From positions 62,001 to 126,000 of the forward strand of contig BGKB01000125.1 in NCBI GenBank assembly GCA_003116975.1: DNA of 64,000 nucleotides, in the 5' to 3' direction. The DNA comes from Aurantiochytrium sp. KH105 (lineage: Eukaryota > Sar > Bigyra > Thraustochytrida > Thraustochytriidae). Below, piece after piece: positions 39,226 to 49,432 of this stretch. How positions within the stretch are numbered: the stretch's first letter is position 1; each line of letters starts with the position of its first letter. The notes below the pieces were generated by a model. That model was not told where the DNA came from, ran no database searches, and worked only from the letters and a program-made list of their open reading frames with translations. The translations under genes and the position numbers were made by a program.

Positions 39226-39817
39226 TCAACAACACACACACAACAGTCCATCATCCAAGTCGCCGCACGCAGAAAGGGCGCGCGCCAGAGGACTGGATCC
39301 CGGCCGCACTTCCCTCGCTCGCCCGTGCCCGCGCCCGTCGCGGCCGCCCGCCGCCCGCCCGCCTGCGCGAGGTACGGCGGCCCTGCGCGGAGCAGATCGA
39401 CAATTGCCGGGACAGCGGAGCCGCCAGCGACGGCTTGCTTGCAGGCGAGCTGGCGTGCGAGCGCGCGAGGCGCGGCGGGAAAGAAAGCAACGCGGCGGAG
39501 AGACACGCGCCGAGCGGTAAGTCCCAGCGGCAGACCTGGAAAGGAAACGGCGGAGAGGAGAGGAGAGGAAAGGCGAGGCCTGTCGGCCGGAGAACGCCGC
39601 GCCCTGCTGGGCGAGCGAGGGGCCGAGCGAGGGAGAGAGACCGGGGACGAGCGGCGCGACGACCTTGCTCTCCTTCCCTGTCCTCGTGCTTGCGAACGAA
39701 CAAGCGGACGAGGCTGAGGCCGAATCCAGGCTGTCGGTCCACGCCAAAAAAGAAGCGAGGAAACTGATCGACTGACCAAGTAAGTCCTTGCTGCAGCAGA
39801 GAAAAGGAGACGAGACC

Positions 39818-41311
39818 ATGGCCAACCTCGCGGACCTGGCGAACGCGGCGGCAGAACTGTCCGCAGCTGGCAAGTACGCCGAAGCCGTCGAAAAGTACGA
39901 TGAAATCATCGCGATCAACGACGGTATCGGCGAGATTTTCTTGAACCGGGGCGTCTCCATGTACAAAGACGGCGACTTCTCGGGCGCCGCGAAGTCTTTC
40001 AAGCGCGCCGCAGAGCTCAAGCCAGAGCTCACCATGGCCTTTCCAAACCTCGGAAACGCTTACCGGGAACTAGGCCGCCACAAGAAAGCCGCCGAGGCGT
40101 ACAGACGCGCGGTTGATGACGATCCCGACAACTTGAGAATGTGGCACAACCTTGTCACGGAGCTTACTGCAGCCGAGGAGTACGAAGCGGCCATCGATGC
40201 TGCCGAAGAGGGCATCTCGCATGCTAGCGAGACCTATCCGCCCCTTCACAATGCGCGCATCGTTGCGCTCTTTAAGATTGACCATGTCATGGACTCACTC
40301 GAAGACATCGAGGCCATTCTCGAGGTATCGCCCATGGGTGAACTCTCGGACAACCAGCGCGAAGTTTACTCGATGGTCCTCAGCCGAAAGGGTTACGAAC
40401 TCATGGATGCCGGTAATGCGGAAGAGGCTATCAGCTACCTCGAGCGCGCCTGCGAGGGCGACCGCTCGGACGCCAACCTGTACACGTACGGTGTTTGCCT
40501 CATTCAGCTTGGCAAGGACGACGAGGGCACCGCAGCTCTCGAGGAGTCCCTCGCGTTGAACGATTCGAACTGGCGTGCTCACGTTGCACTTGGCACGGTC
40601 GCGTTGCGCAAGCGCGAGTTTGAGGCTGCTGTCGAACACTTCGAGACGGCCATGAGCCTTGATGATCGCCCGCGCAAGGACTCTACCATCAACTTCAATT
40701 ACGCGGTGGCGCTGTTGAACCTCGGTCGCGAAGAAGAAGCCAAAGAGCCTCTCGAGCTTGTTATTGCAGAGGAACCGGACAATCACGTTGCGCGCGGTTT
40801 GCTTGGCACCATCCTAATTAACGAGAAGGACTTTGGCAGCGCCGTCGATGTGCTCGAGCAGGCGGTTGGCTTGGAGGGCGCCAAGGATGATTCCTCGATC
40901 CACTACAATCTGGGCTATGCCCGTCTCATGCTGGACAAACCGAGCGAGGCCCTCGAGAGTTTTGAGGAGGCCCTCGAAATTAACCCCGAAAGCCAGCAGG
41001 CGCAGGCCGCTGTCGAATCACTCCGCGGCGTTGTGGGTTCGGGATCATCTGGAGGCGAGGATGGCGAAGTGTCTCTTGAGGAGCTTCTTGAAGCCTCGCA
41101 CTCGCGCTCGGCGGCCCCGCTTTTGTCCGAAAAAGAAATGCGCGCCAAGGCTGCAAAGGCAAAGAACCCTATCGACCGCATCAAGGTCGCCCTCTCTCCG
41201 GAAAGGCCCGAATTCCTTCGTCGCAGATCGATGGAGGGCATTCGCGCTGGATATGTCTTGGCCCTTGCCGAGGTGTATGACGAGATGACGCAGGAGAATT
41301 TGCGGGACTAG
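39818..41311 (+). CDS. TPR-repeat protein
   Basis: 497 residues from the ATG at 39818. About eight to ten tetratricopeptide repeats fill residues 5-410, for example AELSAAGKYAEAVEKYDEII, NLGNAYRELGRHKKAAEAYR and YNLGYARLMLDKPSEALESF. The C-terminal 85 residues are not TPR: an acidic linker, then a basic stretch (DRIKVALSPERPEFLRRR) and a closing helix. No signal peptide or membrane segment. TPR arrays bind partner proteins; the partner is unknown. Related bacterial-style TPR proteins are often co-chaperones or transport adaptors, but nothing here identifies one. Confidence 0.85.
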   Translation: MANLADLANAAAELSAAGKYAEAVEKYDEIIAINDGIGEIFLNRGVSMYKDGDFSGAAKSFKRAAELKPELTMAFPNLGNAYRELGRHKKAAEAYRRAVDDDPDNLRMWHNLVTELTAAEEYEAAIDAAEEGISHASETYPPLHNARIVALFKIDHVMDSLEDIEAILEVSPMGELSDNQREVYSMVLSRKGYELMDAGNAEEAISYLERACEGDRSDANLYTYGVCLIQLGKDDEGTAALEESLALNDSNWRAHVALGTVALRKREFEAAVEHFETAMSLDDRPRKDSTINFNYAVALLNLGREEEAKEPLELVIAEEPDNHVARGLLGTILINEKDFGSAVDVLEQAVGLEGAKDDSSIHYNLGYARLMLDKPSEALESFEEALEINPESQQAQAAVESLRGVVGSGSSGGEDGEVSLEELLEASHSRSAAPLLSEKEMRAKAAKAKNPIDRIKVALSPERPEFLRRRSMEGIRAGYVLALAEVYDEMTQENLRD

Positions 41312-41697
41312 AGTGGGTGGCCGTTTTGTTCCACGGAATTGAACTTCTCCGGCATACTGTCTCTGGCCGGTGCGCAGATCAAGCTCAACATATCACGTGC
41401 ATGTTTGTGTCATTCTCTCGTTTCCCTTGTTTCAGCATCCTACCCCATCGAGAGTCCTTCATGGTTGGATTAGGCAAAGTTCGAACACGCTTATCATTCT
41501 ACTTTTTTCCCTTTTTCTTTTTTTCCCCTTTTTTTCTTTTTTTCTCTTCTTGATTTTAGCCGGGCAAGATGACGGAAGGCCAGATGACGCAAGGCCTGAG
41601 CATACAGTCAATCGAGACATATACATATTTTTACAACCATTTTATAAACATAGGCCGACCTGCGAGCAAGCAAGGTCCTCTGCTTCTGAGCTTGCAT
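41312..41697. other. Intergenic region between convergent genes
   Basis: About 390 nt with a strong T-rich tract (about 41500-41555), probably the 3' UTRs of the flanking genes. No gene. Confidence 0.45.
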
Positions 41698-44046
41698 TCA
41701 CAACGCTCGAAAGGCCACATCGAGAAGCAAAAACCCAATGTCTTTACCCAGCTGGCCCAAATCATCCTGGTGAACATGTGCCCCTTCAGCGTCCGTAGTG
41801 TGAAAGAGCTGTGATAACAAATACATGTTCACCACAGTTTTCACAAGTAAAACAACGGGGTAAGACTCAAAGTACTCGGGCTTGATAAACTGCTCGACAA
41901 TGAGGACAACCAAAAGCGCGCCAATCTCCATACCAAGTGCAATCAGTGCTGCCGTAGCGCCAAAGCTCGGCTGAAAGCCTGCGAAAAAGAGCAAAAATCC
42001 GCGCGTAAGAATGCCCGCAACTTCTCGTGGAAGCACCTCTGCATACCAACGATGACGCAACTCGCAAAGCCGTCGATCCCGAAGGCTCTGCCAACGTGGA
42101 TCACCGTGCCACCGCACAAGACACGTGACGTGGCAGAGCTCGCTTTGGTCATGCGTCTCCATTGCGTATCCAAGAGGCTCGAGACGGTCCGCATGTGATA
42201 GGCGGCCCGGGATGGCCAGACCATCATGCAAACCGCTCGGCACCATGAGATCACCGCACTCGACCGGCCCAATGCACTTGACAGGAATTTGGCCAAGGAA
42301 ACCGCACAAAACACCTCGTTGGCGTCTTGTGAGGTCGCTTGGGACGCCAGCCGCAATGGAAGGAGACGAGCTCACCACCAAAATGGGTCCTTTGCCATCC
42401 GTTCTCTTTGTTACACATTGCTCGGGGGAACGAAGCTGGACCACGTCGCCCGCTTCGATCAACTCGTTTGGATCACAGAGCTCGAACCACTCGGCATAAT
42501 CGGCCTTGTGCGAGGAAGTCGTCAAACGTCCGTGCACTCCTTTCGAGGCGTGCAGCTGGTTTTGCGTGTGGACGGTCGCACACTTTGTCTCACCCACAAG
42601 AATTCCTCGTCCCAGCACGCGGAGAGCCCCGTTGATGCAAAGGCACCCCTCGCGCATGGTAAAGAGCTTGGATGAGGGACTTTGTGTTTTGTCCCCTTCA
42701 TCATGAATTTTATCCTCCTCTTGTGGACTTGATGCAAGTGAGTCAAGTAGCGCCACGGGCATCTTGTTTGCACTGGCTACGGTGCGACCAGGAGTGAGTC
42801 TGTGAGGTTCAGTTTCAACTTGCGCTTTCAGCAACTTGGGAAGTGGTGGCACCGTCTTTGCCGATGCAGAGCTTACCCAGGTGTATACAAGTGATGGCGC
42901 ATGCGCAACTACGGCTGAACGACATCGCGCGCCCTTCACCTCAATGGCAACGTTGTCGCGTGTGACGAGAGAGAACCACCGACCCGAAAATCCATGTTTA
43001 GCACCCAAAACGCCTGACTTGCGAACGCCGCGATTCATGGCGCGTGCAACGATGCCGGCACAGCCTCTGGCTCGTGGAGACCACCACACCTTGCCGCTTG
43101 CAAAGCTTTGGTACTTGACACTGACCAGATCATCGTCTTCATTTAGATCTGTTGTGTCGTGAACTCGGTCTGGTGCAACAAGGAAGCACCCTGCATCCTT
43201 GGGTACTGGCGATGCCGCGTTGCGCACATCTAGGTCCGCTGGCGACTGTCCTCGAAGAGCCGCAACGATAATTTCAAACGCTTGTTCGAAGACGTCCTCG
43301 CTCGCTTCACGAGTCTGATTTCCATAGACTGCGAGGAAATGCTCGAGATCAAAGCTTTCATCTGCTCCATCACCATTCTCCTCGCTTTCATCCTCCTTTC
43401 GCTTCTGTTCCAAGACTCGACCTTGGCTTATGCCTGTCAACGACTCTGTTGCATGCATCAATGGCTCTGCTGAAGATCCAGGAGATGTCGACGTGGATTT
43501 TTCGAGTCTATCCTGTGACGTTAAAGTCGATTTGTCTTCGTGGACCAGCCTCGAGTGTGTTGCGCACTTTTTTCGTTCGAGTTGGGCCTCTTCCGCGGAC
43601 CCCGGGAGCAGCTCCGCTGAGAAATCGTGGTCATATTCCTTGTCCCAGATCTCGGGCAATATGGAGGCGTCTTTGCATTCTTCGGTCAGCTCCCAACCTT
43701 CGACCTCGCCTGGGCAAGAAGCCATCGTGATTGTGTTCTTTGCATTTGAAGATGGCGAAGAGGACGAACTTGACGTGATCGCCCCTTCGCTGGAGGAGTT
43801 CGCAGTGGTTGACGCTTCTGTCGAGGAGGCGGATGAGGCCGCCGAGGCGGACGAAGAGCACCCTTGCGTCACACGGTCGTCCTGCGCGTCTCCAAACTCG
43901 ACGGAGGACGCCGCAGACGCTGCTGCGGCACGGGCGTCTTCTTCCCTCGCCCGCATGCTCATTCTTGCCTCTGGGCGCGCAGCTCGAGCTGGCGCAGGCT
44001 GTGCAGCAGGTTGCGCAGGTCGCGCGGGCTGTCGCTCGCCAGCCAT
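41698..44046 (-). CDS. Large orphan protein with C-terminal membrane segments
   Basis: 782 residues from the ATG at 44046. I do not recognise the family. Residues 1 to about 230 are low-complexity and Ser/Glu-rich. The middle has a patterned beta-rich region that occurs in two parts: WWSPRARGCAGIVARAMN with WFSLVTRDNVAIEVKG, and later YAEWFELCDPNELIEAGDVV, GPILVVSSSPS and GFLGQIPVKCIGPVECGDLM followed by VPSGLHDG. The V.V/GD..VPSG pattern resembles segments in tail-fibre-like and LamG-type extracellular proteins, but that is only a resemblance. Near the C-terminus two or three hydrophobic stretches (GFLLFFAGFQPSFGATAALI, IGALLVVLIVEQFI, VVLLVKTVVNMYLLSQLF) should anchor it in a membrane. Confidence 0.72.
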   Translation of the reverse strand: MAGERQPARPAQPAAQPAPARAARPEARMSMRAREEDARAAAASAASSVEFGDAQDDRVTQGCSSSASAASSASSTEASTTANSSSEGAITSSSSSSPSSNAKNTITMASCPGEVEGWELTEECKDASILPEIWDKEYDHDFSAELLPGSAEEAQLERKKCATHSRLVHEDKSTLTSQDRLEKSTSTSPGSSAEPLMHATESLTGISQGRVLEQKRKEDESEENGDGADESFDLEHFLAVYGNQTREASEDVFEQAFEIIVAALRGQSPADLDVRNAASPVPKDAGCFLVAPDRVHDTTDLNEDDDLVSVKYQSFASGKVWWSPRARGCAGIVARAMNRGVRKSGVLGAKHGFSGRWFSLVTRDNVAIEVKGARCRSAVVAHAPSLVYTWVSSASAKTVPPLPKLLKAQVETEPHRLTPGRTVASANKMPVALLDSLASSPQEEDKIHDEGDKTQSPSSKLFTMREGCLCINGALRVLGRGILVGETKCATVHTQNQLHASKGVHGRLTTSSHKADYAEWFELCDPNELIEAGDVVQLRSPEQCVTKRTDGKGPILVVSSSPSIAAGVPSDLTRRQRGVLCGFLGQIPVKCIGPVECGDLMVPSGLHDGLAIPGRLSHADRLEPLGYAMETHDQSELCHVTCLVRWHGDPRWQSLRDRRLCELRHRWYAEVLPREVAGILTRGFLLFFAGFQPSFGATAALIALGMEIGALLVVLIVEQFIKPEYFESYPVVLLVKTVVNMYLLSQLFHTTDAEGAHVHQDDLGQLGKDIGFLLLDVAFRAL

Positions 44047-44639
44047 CCCACGCAGCGTTCAATCCCGCGAGGGAGGAACGCGCTGCCTGCCCACCAGCCT
44101 CGAGCAACAACAAGTTCTGCTACTTCACGTTCAAGTCGCTAGCCCGAGACGAGACGCGGAACCAACACCCAACACGGGCTGTTTCCTCACACCGTGGAGG
44201 ACTACGCTGGAATCGTTGACTCACTCAGCAAGTACACGAACCCACCAACGCACAGACGAGAAGTGAGCGTGCTTGAAGGGCCCATGAATACGGCGCGTGA
44301 CTTTCCAAAGATCGTGGGGAATAAAGCTTGACGCAGAAAGAAGCGCTCATCTTTGCATGAATCTGTTGCAGCACCATTCGTGGCATTTGGTCCTCCAAAC
44401 AATCAAATAGTCATGTATTTCGCCGAAAGAACAAGTCTTGCTGACAATGAGTTGAGAATGAAAATGAAAATTTTAACAAAGGAATGGCCGCTGCCAGGGA
44501 GGTTTCCGCCCAAATCATGGTGTCTAGACTTTTCCCCTTTTGGTAAAGGGCCTGAATCGGCTTCTGCAGCGCAAGTATAGGACTTTGATCATCACTGCTA
44601 GAGCATAGCTCCAGACAAGTCATTCGTTATGTGCTGCTG

Positions 44640-45095
44640 CGCGCAAAGTTTAAAGTTGGACATCTCTTAACGATTGATGCAAAGAGAGCGGTTGAAGGTG
44701 AGCGCAAGATGATAAAGAGCTGACTCTTGGATGCCCAGCTCGAAGCTTGACGAGTCGTTCAACAAGTGCTGTTGCGTGAGCCAAGGTACAAAGCTGGACA
44801 ACTTTTACGATGCAAAGAGAGCGGTTGAAGGTGAGCGTGTGATGTACAAGCGCCGACTATTGGGTGCCCAGCTCGAAGCTGGACAAGTCTTTGCGTGCAG
44901 GGAGAGGGACCAACTTGTTTGCATCCACTCTTGATGCAGCAGGTGGTAATGAAAGGTTGTTTCCGATCTTGGAGCTGTTTTTGAACATTCTTTTCACAAA
45001 AGACGATGGTGCGTCGAACGATCGATTGTCTGGGGGCTGTCGCTTGTGCAAGATTCAAAACTGGACAAAAGCATTGCTGCTGAGAGCGGTTGAGT
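44640..45095. repeat. Degenerate 133-bp tandem repeat
   Basis: Two clear units begin with GATGCAAAGAGAGCGG at 44676 and 44809. They match at about 85 percent by eye over the first 84 nt without gaps, sharing also TGCCCAGCTCGAAGCT. A partial unit precedes (AAAGTTGGACA..., from about 44645) and a more divergent piece follows (AAAACTGGACA...GAGAGCGGTTGA, 45055-45093). The period is 133 nt, not divisible by three, so it is unlikely to be a coding repeat. Confidence 0.75.
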
Positions 45096-46332
45096 GTCCT
45101 TGCTCGGTCGATCGATAGCTTGATCGCTCGCTCGCTCGCTCGCTAGCTACTGCTGCGGACAAGCTGCTTTTTGTCGGGACAGCGACAGCGGTTTTCCCGT
45201 GATCGCACTCACAAGTTCCTGTGGTAGTAGTAAAAGAGGGTGGGGCGATGAAATGCTTCCGATCATGGCGCTACGTTGGCTTTTCAGCCTCCTTCAAGGT
45301 TAAACAATGACACGTTCGCCCCGGTCGAACTGTCGCTGCTGTCGCCGCAACGAAAAAAAGAGGATGTCGCGACTCCCGGCCAATGTCCGGACCCGGACCA
45401 TTGTCCCTTCCTTCTCTGGAGGTAACGGCCGCGACTCTGGGGCCGCGGGCCGGCCACGCGTTCGTCGAGGCCTTGATTAACAGCGTTTACCTCGTTTCTC
45501 ATCGAGTCGTTGTTGTTCGCATCCAGTGACACATGCCTGAAGAACTTCCACTCTGCCTCGGAGGTGGTCCAACGATGTTTGTTGTCCCGTCGTGGCGTGG
45601 CGAAGCGGTGAGGACGACCTCGCGTGGCCCGCCTTGTTTGCGTGCAAAACATCTTCGTAATTTCTTTTGCCTCTTGTTCCCTTTCCCTTTCTTCACTTTT
45701 GCGACGATAGGCTACGAGCATGAAACGCGCGCGAGAAGCACCATTGTAACGACACGCGCAGAGGCCTGTGTAGCATCTTGAAAACGGCACGCAAGCTGTG
45801 AGCTCCAGTGTCAAAAGCCTTCACAGCCACAGGTTGTTGTTGCTGCTCTTTGCGGTATGTAAAAAGACCCGCGTCGCGTCATATGTCGCTACTCGCTGGC
45901 TGTCGCTGGCTGTCGGCGGGACATATGAAACGGCTCAGAGAGTGCGACCTTTCGAGCGCCTTGGCCTAGCTCGTCGCTCCCCTGCTCTTTTCCTCCGCAC
46001 ATTCCGGCACCACCATGATCGTGCCGAGACGTTGCGGCTCATGCAGCGGCGACGGCGGATGAATCTCCCGCGGTCTGCATAGCCTTTCGCGGCCGTGCCG
46101 TTGCCGCCGCCGAAGCTTCGTGAGGAGACGCCCGTATCCAGGCTGAGGCCGCGGTGGCAAGAGCAGCCAGGTCCTCTGCATTCACCACTGTCAATCCAAG
46201 TCTGGCTGGCTGGCTGGGCTGGCTGGCAGGCTGGTCACAGGTGGGCTGCGCCCAGCTTCGCGGGGTCGTCGTGGTCGATTGGGCCACCCTCGCTCGCCAG
46301 CCTGCAAGCACGCAAGCAAGCATGCATGCATG

Positions 46333-46470
46333 TCAAGCCAAGTCAAGCCAAGCCCAATAAGCCAAGCGGAACAAATCCAAGCAAAACAAGCCAAGCAAAG
46401 CAAAACAAACCAAGCAAAACAAGCCAAGCACAACAAGTCACACAAAACAAGCCAAGCAAAACAAGCCAGC
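46333..46470. repeat. Imperfect CCAAGC/AAAACAAG repeat tract
   Basis: About 140 nt made of reiterated AAGCCAAGC and CAAAACAAGCC words on the plus strand. The strand is strongly purine/C-skewed, with almost no T. Confidence 0.85.
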
Positions 46471-46490
46471 TGCTGTGCAACACAAGCGCG

Positions 46491-46570
46491 GTCAGTCGGT
46501 CGGTCGGTCGGTCAGTCGGTCGGCCGGCGCCTCGCTAACATTCGCGCGGCCAACCGACCGACCGACCGGC
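46491..46570. repeat. GGTC repeat facing its inverted copy
   Basis: A GGTC run at 46491-46524 is followed by CCGACCGACCGACCGG at about 46554-46569, its reverse complement. The two arms could form a long hairpin around roughly 35 nt. Confidence 0.75.
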
Positions 46571-47574
46571 CGGCCGCTGCGCCACCGGACATGTGTCGCC
46601 ACGCCCTGCTCCTTCCTCCGCGACGACCTGTCCGCAATCCATCCACACACGCACCCACGCACCCATCCATTGGCCATCGATCCATCGACAAGCCAGCCAG
46701 GCCTCGCCCAAGTCGCGCCGCGTCGCCGTCACGGCCGAGACGGTCGTCGTCATCTCCACCGGACACACACTGAGATAGATAGTCAAACGCCCACACACCG
46801 CGGCGCGCGTTACAAGCAGAGCTCGCGCGGCACGCAGTGCACACCCTCTTTTTGCGCCTGGGCCCCACACTTGTCGTTCTGGCTGTTTCTGCCCGACTGG
46901 CTGGCGCAGTGCAACTACCTTTTGCTGATAACCAAAGCCAACTTGGCTTACGACTTCTCCATCGGCGGCTTGCGATACTAACAGCGAGTCTGCGTGCCGC
47001 GCTGGCTGCGGCGGCTGGAGTGGCTGCCTCGCCGTCACCTTTTTTCCTTTGCGTTCCGGTGCACCCTGCAGGGCCGGCCGCGCCGCCGCACCGCGATCGC
47101 GTGCATTCGCGCGAGGAAGGACGTCGCCGCCTTTGTGCGTTTTCCCCAGCGTCGGAGCGTGCATGCACGCACGCGCGCACTCCATTGGCCGTGCGTCCAG
47201 CGTGCGCATTGCTGTTGCAGCCAGCTGCCACTGCCGGCAGCCAGCTAGCTAGCTAGCTAGCTTGCTACAGCTAGCTCTGGTCCGGGTTTCCTCGGTGCGC
47301 GCTGGACCGGGTTTCCCCGGTCTGTGAACCGGCGCTCCTTCCCGAGGCCGCTGGACCCGGGGGTTGCACCTAGCCACCCGTCTCGGCCCCTGCGCCCGAC
47401 GGGCCGATCTCTCCCTGCCGCCGCTAGGGGCGCTGGCCGAGCCCGCTGCCGCTGCGCGGCCCTTTCTGGCGAGGGCCCCGCAAGCTTGGCGCTGCCGCGA
47501 TGGCGAGTAGTTTGCCATGTGTGTTGCCTTCTCGGGTCTTGCGTTGCGTGCTTGCTCTATCTAAAAAGCGGAAA

Positions 47575-47634
47575 ACAAGCCAAGCAAGCCAAGCAAGCCA
47601 AGCAAGCCAAGCAAGCCAAGCAAGCCAAGCAAGC
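47575..47634. repeat. 9-bp tandem repeat (AAGCAAGCC)n
   Basis: Six to seven nearly perfect head-to-tail copies of AAGCAAGCC, the same word family as the tract at 46333-46470 and the leader of the GPCR gene. Confidence 0.9.
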
Positions 47635-47910
47635 TAAGAAATCCGCGTCTCCCGGCCGGCCCAGCCGCCGCAAGCGCGCGCACTCGCTCGCCCGCGCCTG
47701 CGCCTGCGCCTGCGCCTGCGTCGCCGCCCGCGCCTCCGCCCCCGCGCGGGGGTCGACGCTGTCGAGTCGAGGCGGCGCCTGCTGCATCACCGACGCCGCC
47801 CATGCGTCGACCTTTCACACCCCCCCCCCCGGCGGCGCGCGCGTCCGCTCCCGGGCCTCGCCAGGCCGCGCCGCGCGGGCCACTCCGCGCCGCGGCCCGC
47901 GCGGCCGGCC

Positions 47911-48014
47911 TGCGCGAGCGCCTGCGCGAGCGCGAGCGCGAGCATGTGCACAAGCGCGAGCGCGAGCGCGAGCGCGAGCGCGAGCACGAGCGCGAGCACG
48001 TGCACGTGCACGAG
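47911..48014. repeat. GAGCGC/GAGCAC hexanucleotide tract
   Basis: About 100 nt of GAGCGC words with GTGCAC interruptions. It ends next to a 12-nt direct repeat, GAAATCCCGGTC, seen twice at about 48026 and 48050. Confidence 0.8.
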
Positions 48015-48226
48015 CTCTGCTTGTGCCTTGAAATCCCGGTCACTACCCTAGAAATCCCGGTCTCTGTCTCTCTGCTCTTCTCCTTTTTTATTTTTTCCCT
48101 CTTTCCCCCTGGACCCGTCCTGCGGCCTCTGCGCCCGCTCCCTCCCCCTGCCGCACCGCTCGCTCTCCGCGAGGCCCCCGGGGCAGGATCGAGGCAGCGC
48201 GGGCGGAGAGAGAAGCCGGCGGAGGA

Positions 48227-48260
48227 GCGGGCGGGCGGGCGGGCGGGCGGGCAGGCGGCG
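48227..48260. repeat. GGGC microsatellite
   Basis: Seven or so GGGC units followed by GGCGGCA repeats; potential quadruplex-forming DNA. Confidence 0.85.
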
Positions 48261-49082
48261 GCAGGCGGCGGCGCGGGCGTCTTCTTCTCCGGACGCGGCC
48301 CGCGGCCCGACCGCGCCTGTCCCACGCGCCGCCGCAGCTGCGGGCGGGAGCCTCTTTGCTCCCCCGCAGCGGGCGGGCTGCGGGCCGACCGAGCGCGGGG
48401 CGGAAAAAAATAAGAGAATACAAGTAGCTGTAGGTTGAACACGGCGCGCGCGGCTTCGTGTGAATGAACGAGCTCAAACCGCCTGGAGCTCGAGCTCGCG
48501 AGCTCGAACCGGCTCGGCTCGGCTCGGCTTGGTTTGGCTGCGACCGGTCGGATTGGTTTGCGGAGCGATTTGTTCATTTCTGCGAGCTAAGGTGGTGGAT
48601 GTGTGTCTGTCCGGCCGGCCGTGTTCTTGTTTTGTTTTGTTTTTTAAAAAAAAAAAGTTTTAAAAAAAATAAGATTGAGAGCCTATCCTGGGCGCGCGCT
48701 CGCTCTCGCGCACGCACGGACATGCATGCGCTTACCCTCGCACCACGGTACGTTTCGCTCCAGCCTGCGTGCCCGCACGCCTGCCTCGTCCAGCGAGCGA
48801 GCGAGCGAGCCAGGGGGCATCGGAGCCACCGCGCTGCGCTGCGCTGCGCTGCACTGCGTGGCGACACGCGGGCGAGGCGACTTTGATTCGTTGGCGAGCG
48901 GGCGAGGCGAAGAGGCGAAGAAGCGAGCGCGTGCTCCCTTCGAAGGGTCTTTTTGCGGCGTGTGCCATCTACGAGCGAGCAGCAGCAGCCGCGCTCTTCA
49001 GCCGCCCACGATCGCAACCAGGAAATGAACGAAGAAACAAGCCAGAGGCTGACGAACGTAGTGACGCGCGCCGCTACTAATT

Positions 49083-49083
49083 G

Positions 49084-49138
<55 letters not shown>
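49083..49138. repeat. GTGC microsatellite
   Basis: Fourteen uninterrupted GTGC units, about 300 nt upstream of the GPCR start codon, in its promoter or leader. Confidence 0.95.
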
Positions 49139-49432
49139 ATTGGCCAACGGACGAGCAAGCGACCGGGCATTTCTCTGCACTCCTTCCCCCTCAGAAGGAA
49201 GAAAGGACGAAAGGAAGAAAGAGAGGAAGCAGGCCAAGCAAGCAAGCAAGCCGAGCAAGTGGACAAGGAAGGCCAAAGCGTAGCCTTCCCAGACGCCAAA
49301 CCAAGAAAGGAAGCAAACACTTTTCTCTCCACCCTCGCTCGGGACTCCGAGTCGCATGCGGCGAGAGACCAGCAAGCAAGCAGGCAAGCAAGCAAACAAA
49401 CAAACAAACAAACCAATAAGCAAGTGAGCAAG

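Larger units (their letters stand above)
38812..39817. promoter_or_regulatory. Divergent promoter region, PP2A-A and TPR gene
   Basis: About 1 kb between start codons, very GC-rich, with four microsatellites: ATCA (about 38877-38897), TCCTC, ACAG and an AC run (39229-39243). It is open in several frames, but the predicted peptides are Arg/Ala-rich and non-conserved in look, so I call no gene. Confidence 0.5.
44047..49432. other. 5.4-kb region without a convincing gene
   Basis: No open frame here has family motifs, balanced composition or a plausible exon structure. The left part (44620-45100) holds a degenerate 133-bp repeat. The rest is dominated by tetra- to nonanucleotide repeats: GCTC, GGCT, CAAGC-type, GGTC, GCTA, GAGCGC, GGGC and GTGC. 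The right end must contain the promoter and leader of the GPCR gene. A non-coding RNA cannot be excluded. Confidence 0.5.

Noticed and set aside
39180..39240. Possible telomere-like GGTTAGG words near 39120-39150
   Set aside because: Only isolated single occurrences (GGTTAGGTT, GGTTAGGGT) without tandem TTAGGG arrays.
45284..45721. 145-codon minus-strand frame beginning MLVAYRRKSEE
   Set aside because: The composition is not absurd, but there is no family motif, no supporting context and no signs of splicing; I judged it chance in a gene-free region.
46512..48577. Several overlapping open frames of 130-340 codons
   Set aside because: They run through microsatellites and consist of reiterated Arg/Ala/Ser or Leu/Ala/Cys words; this is low-complexity DNA, not genes.
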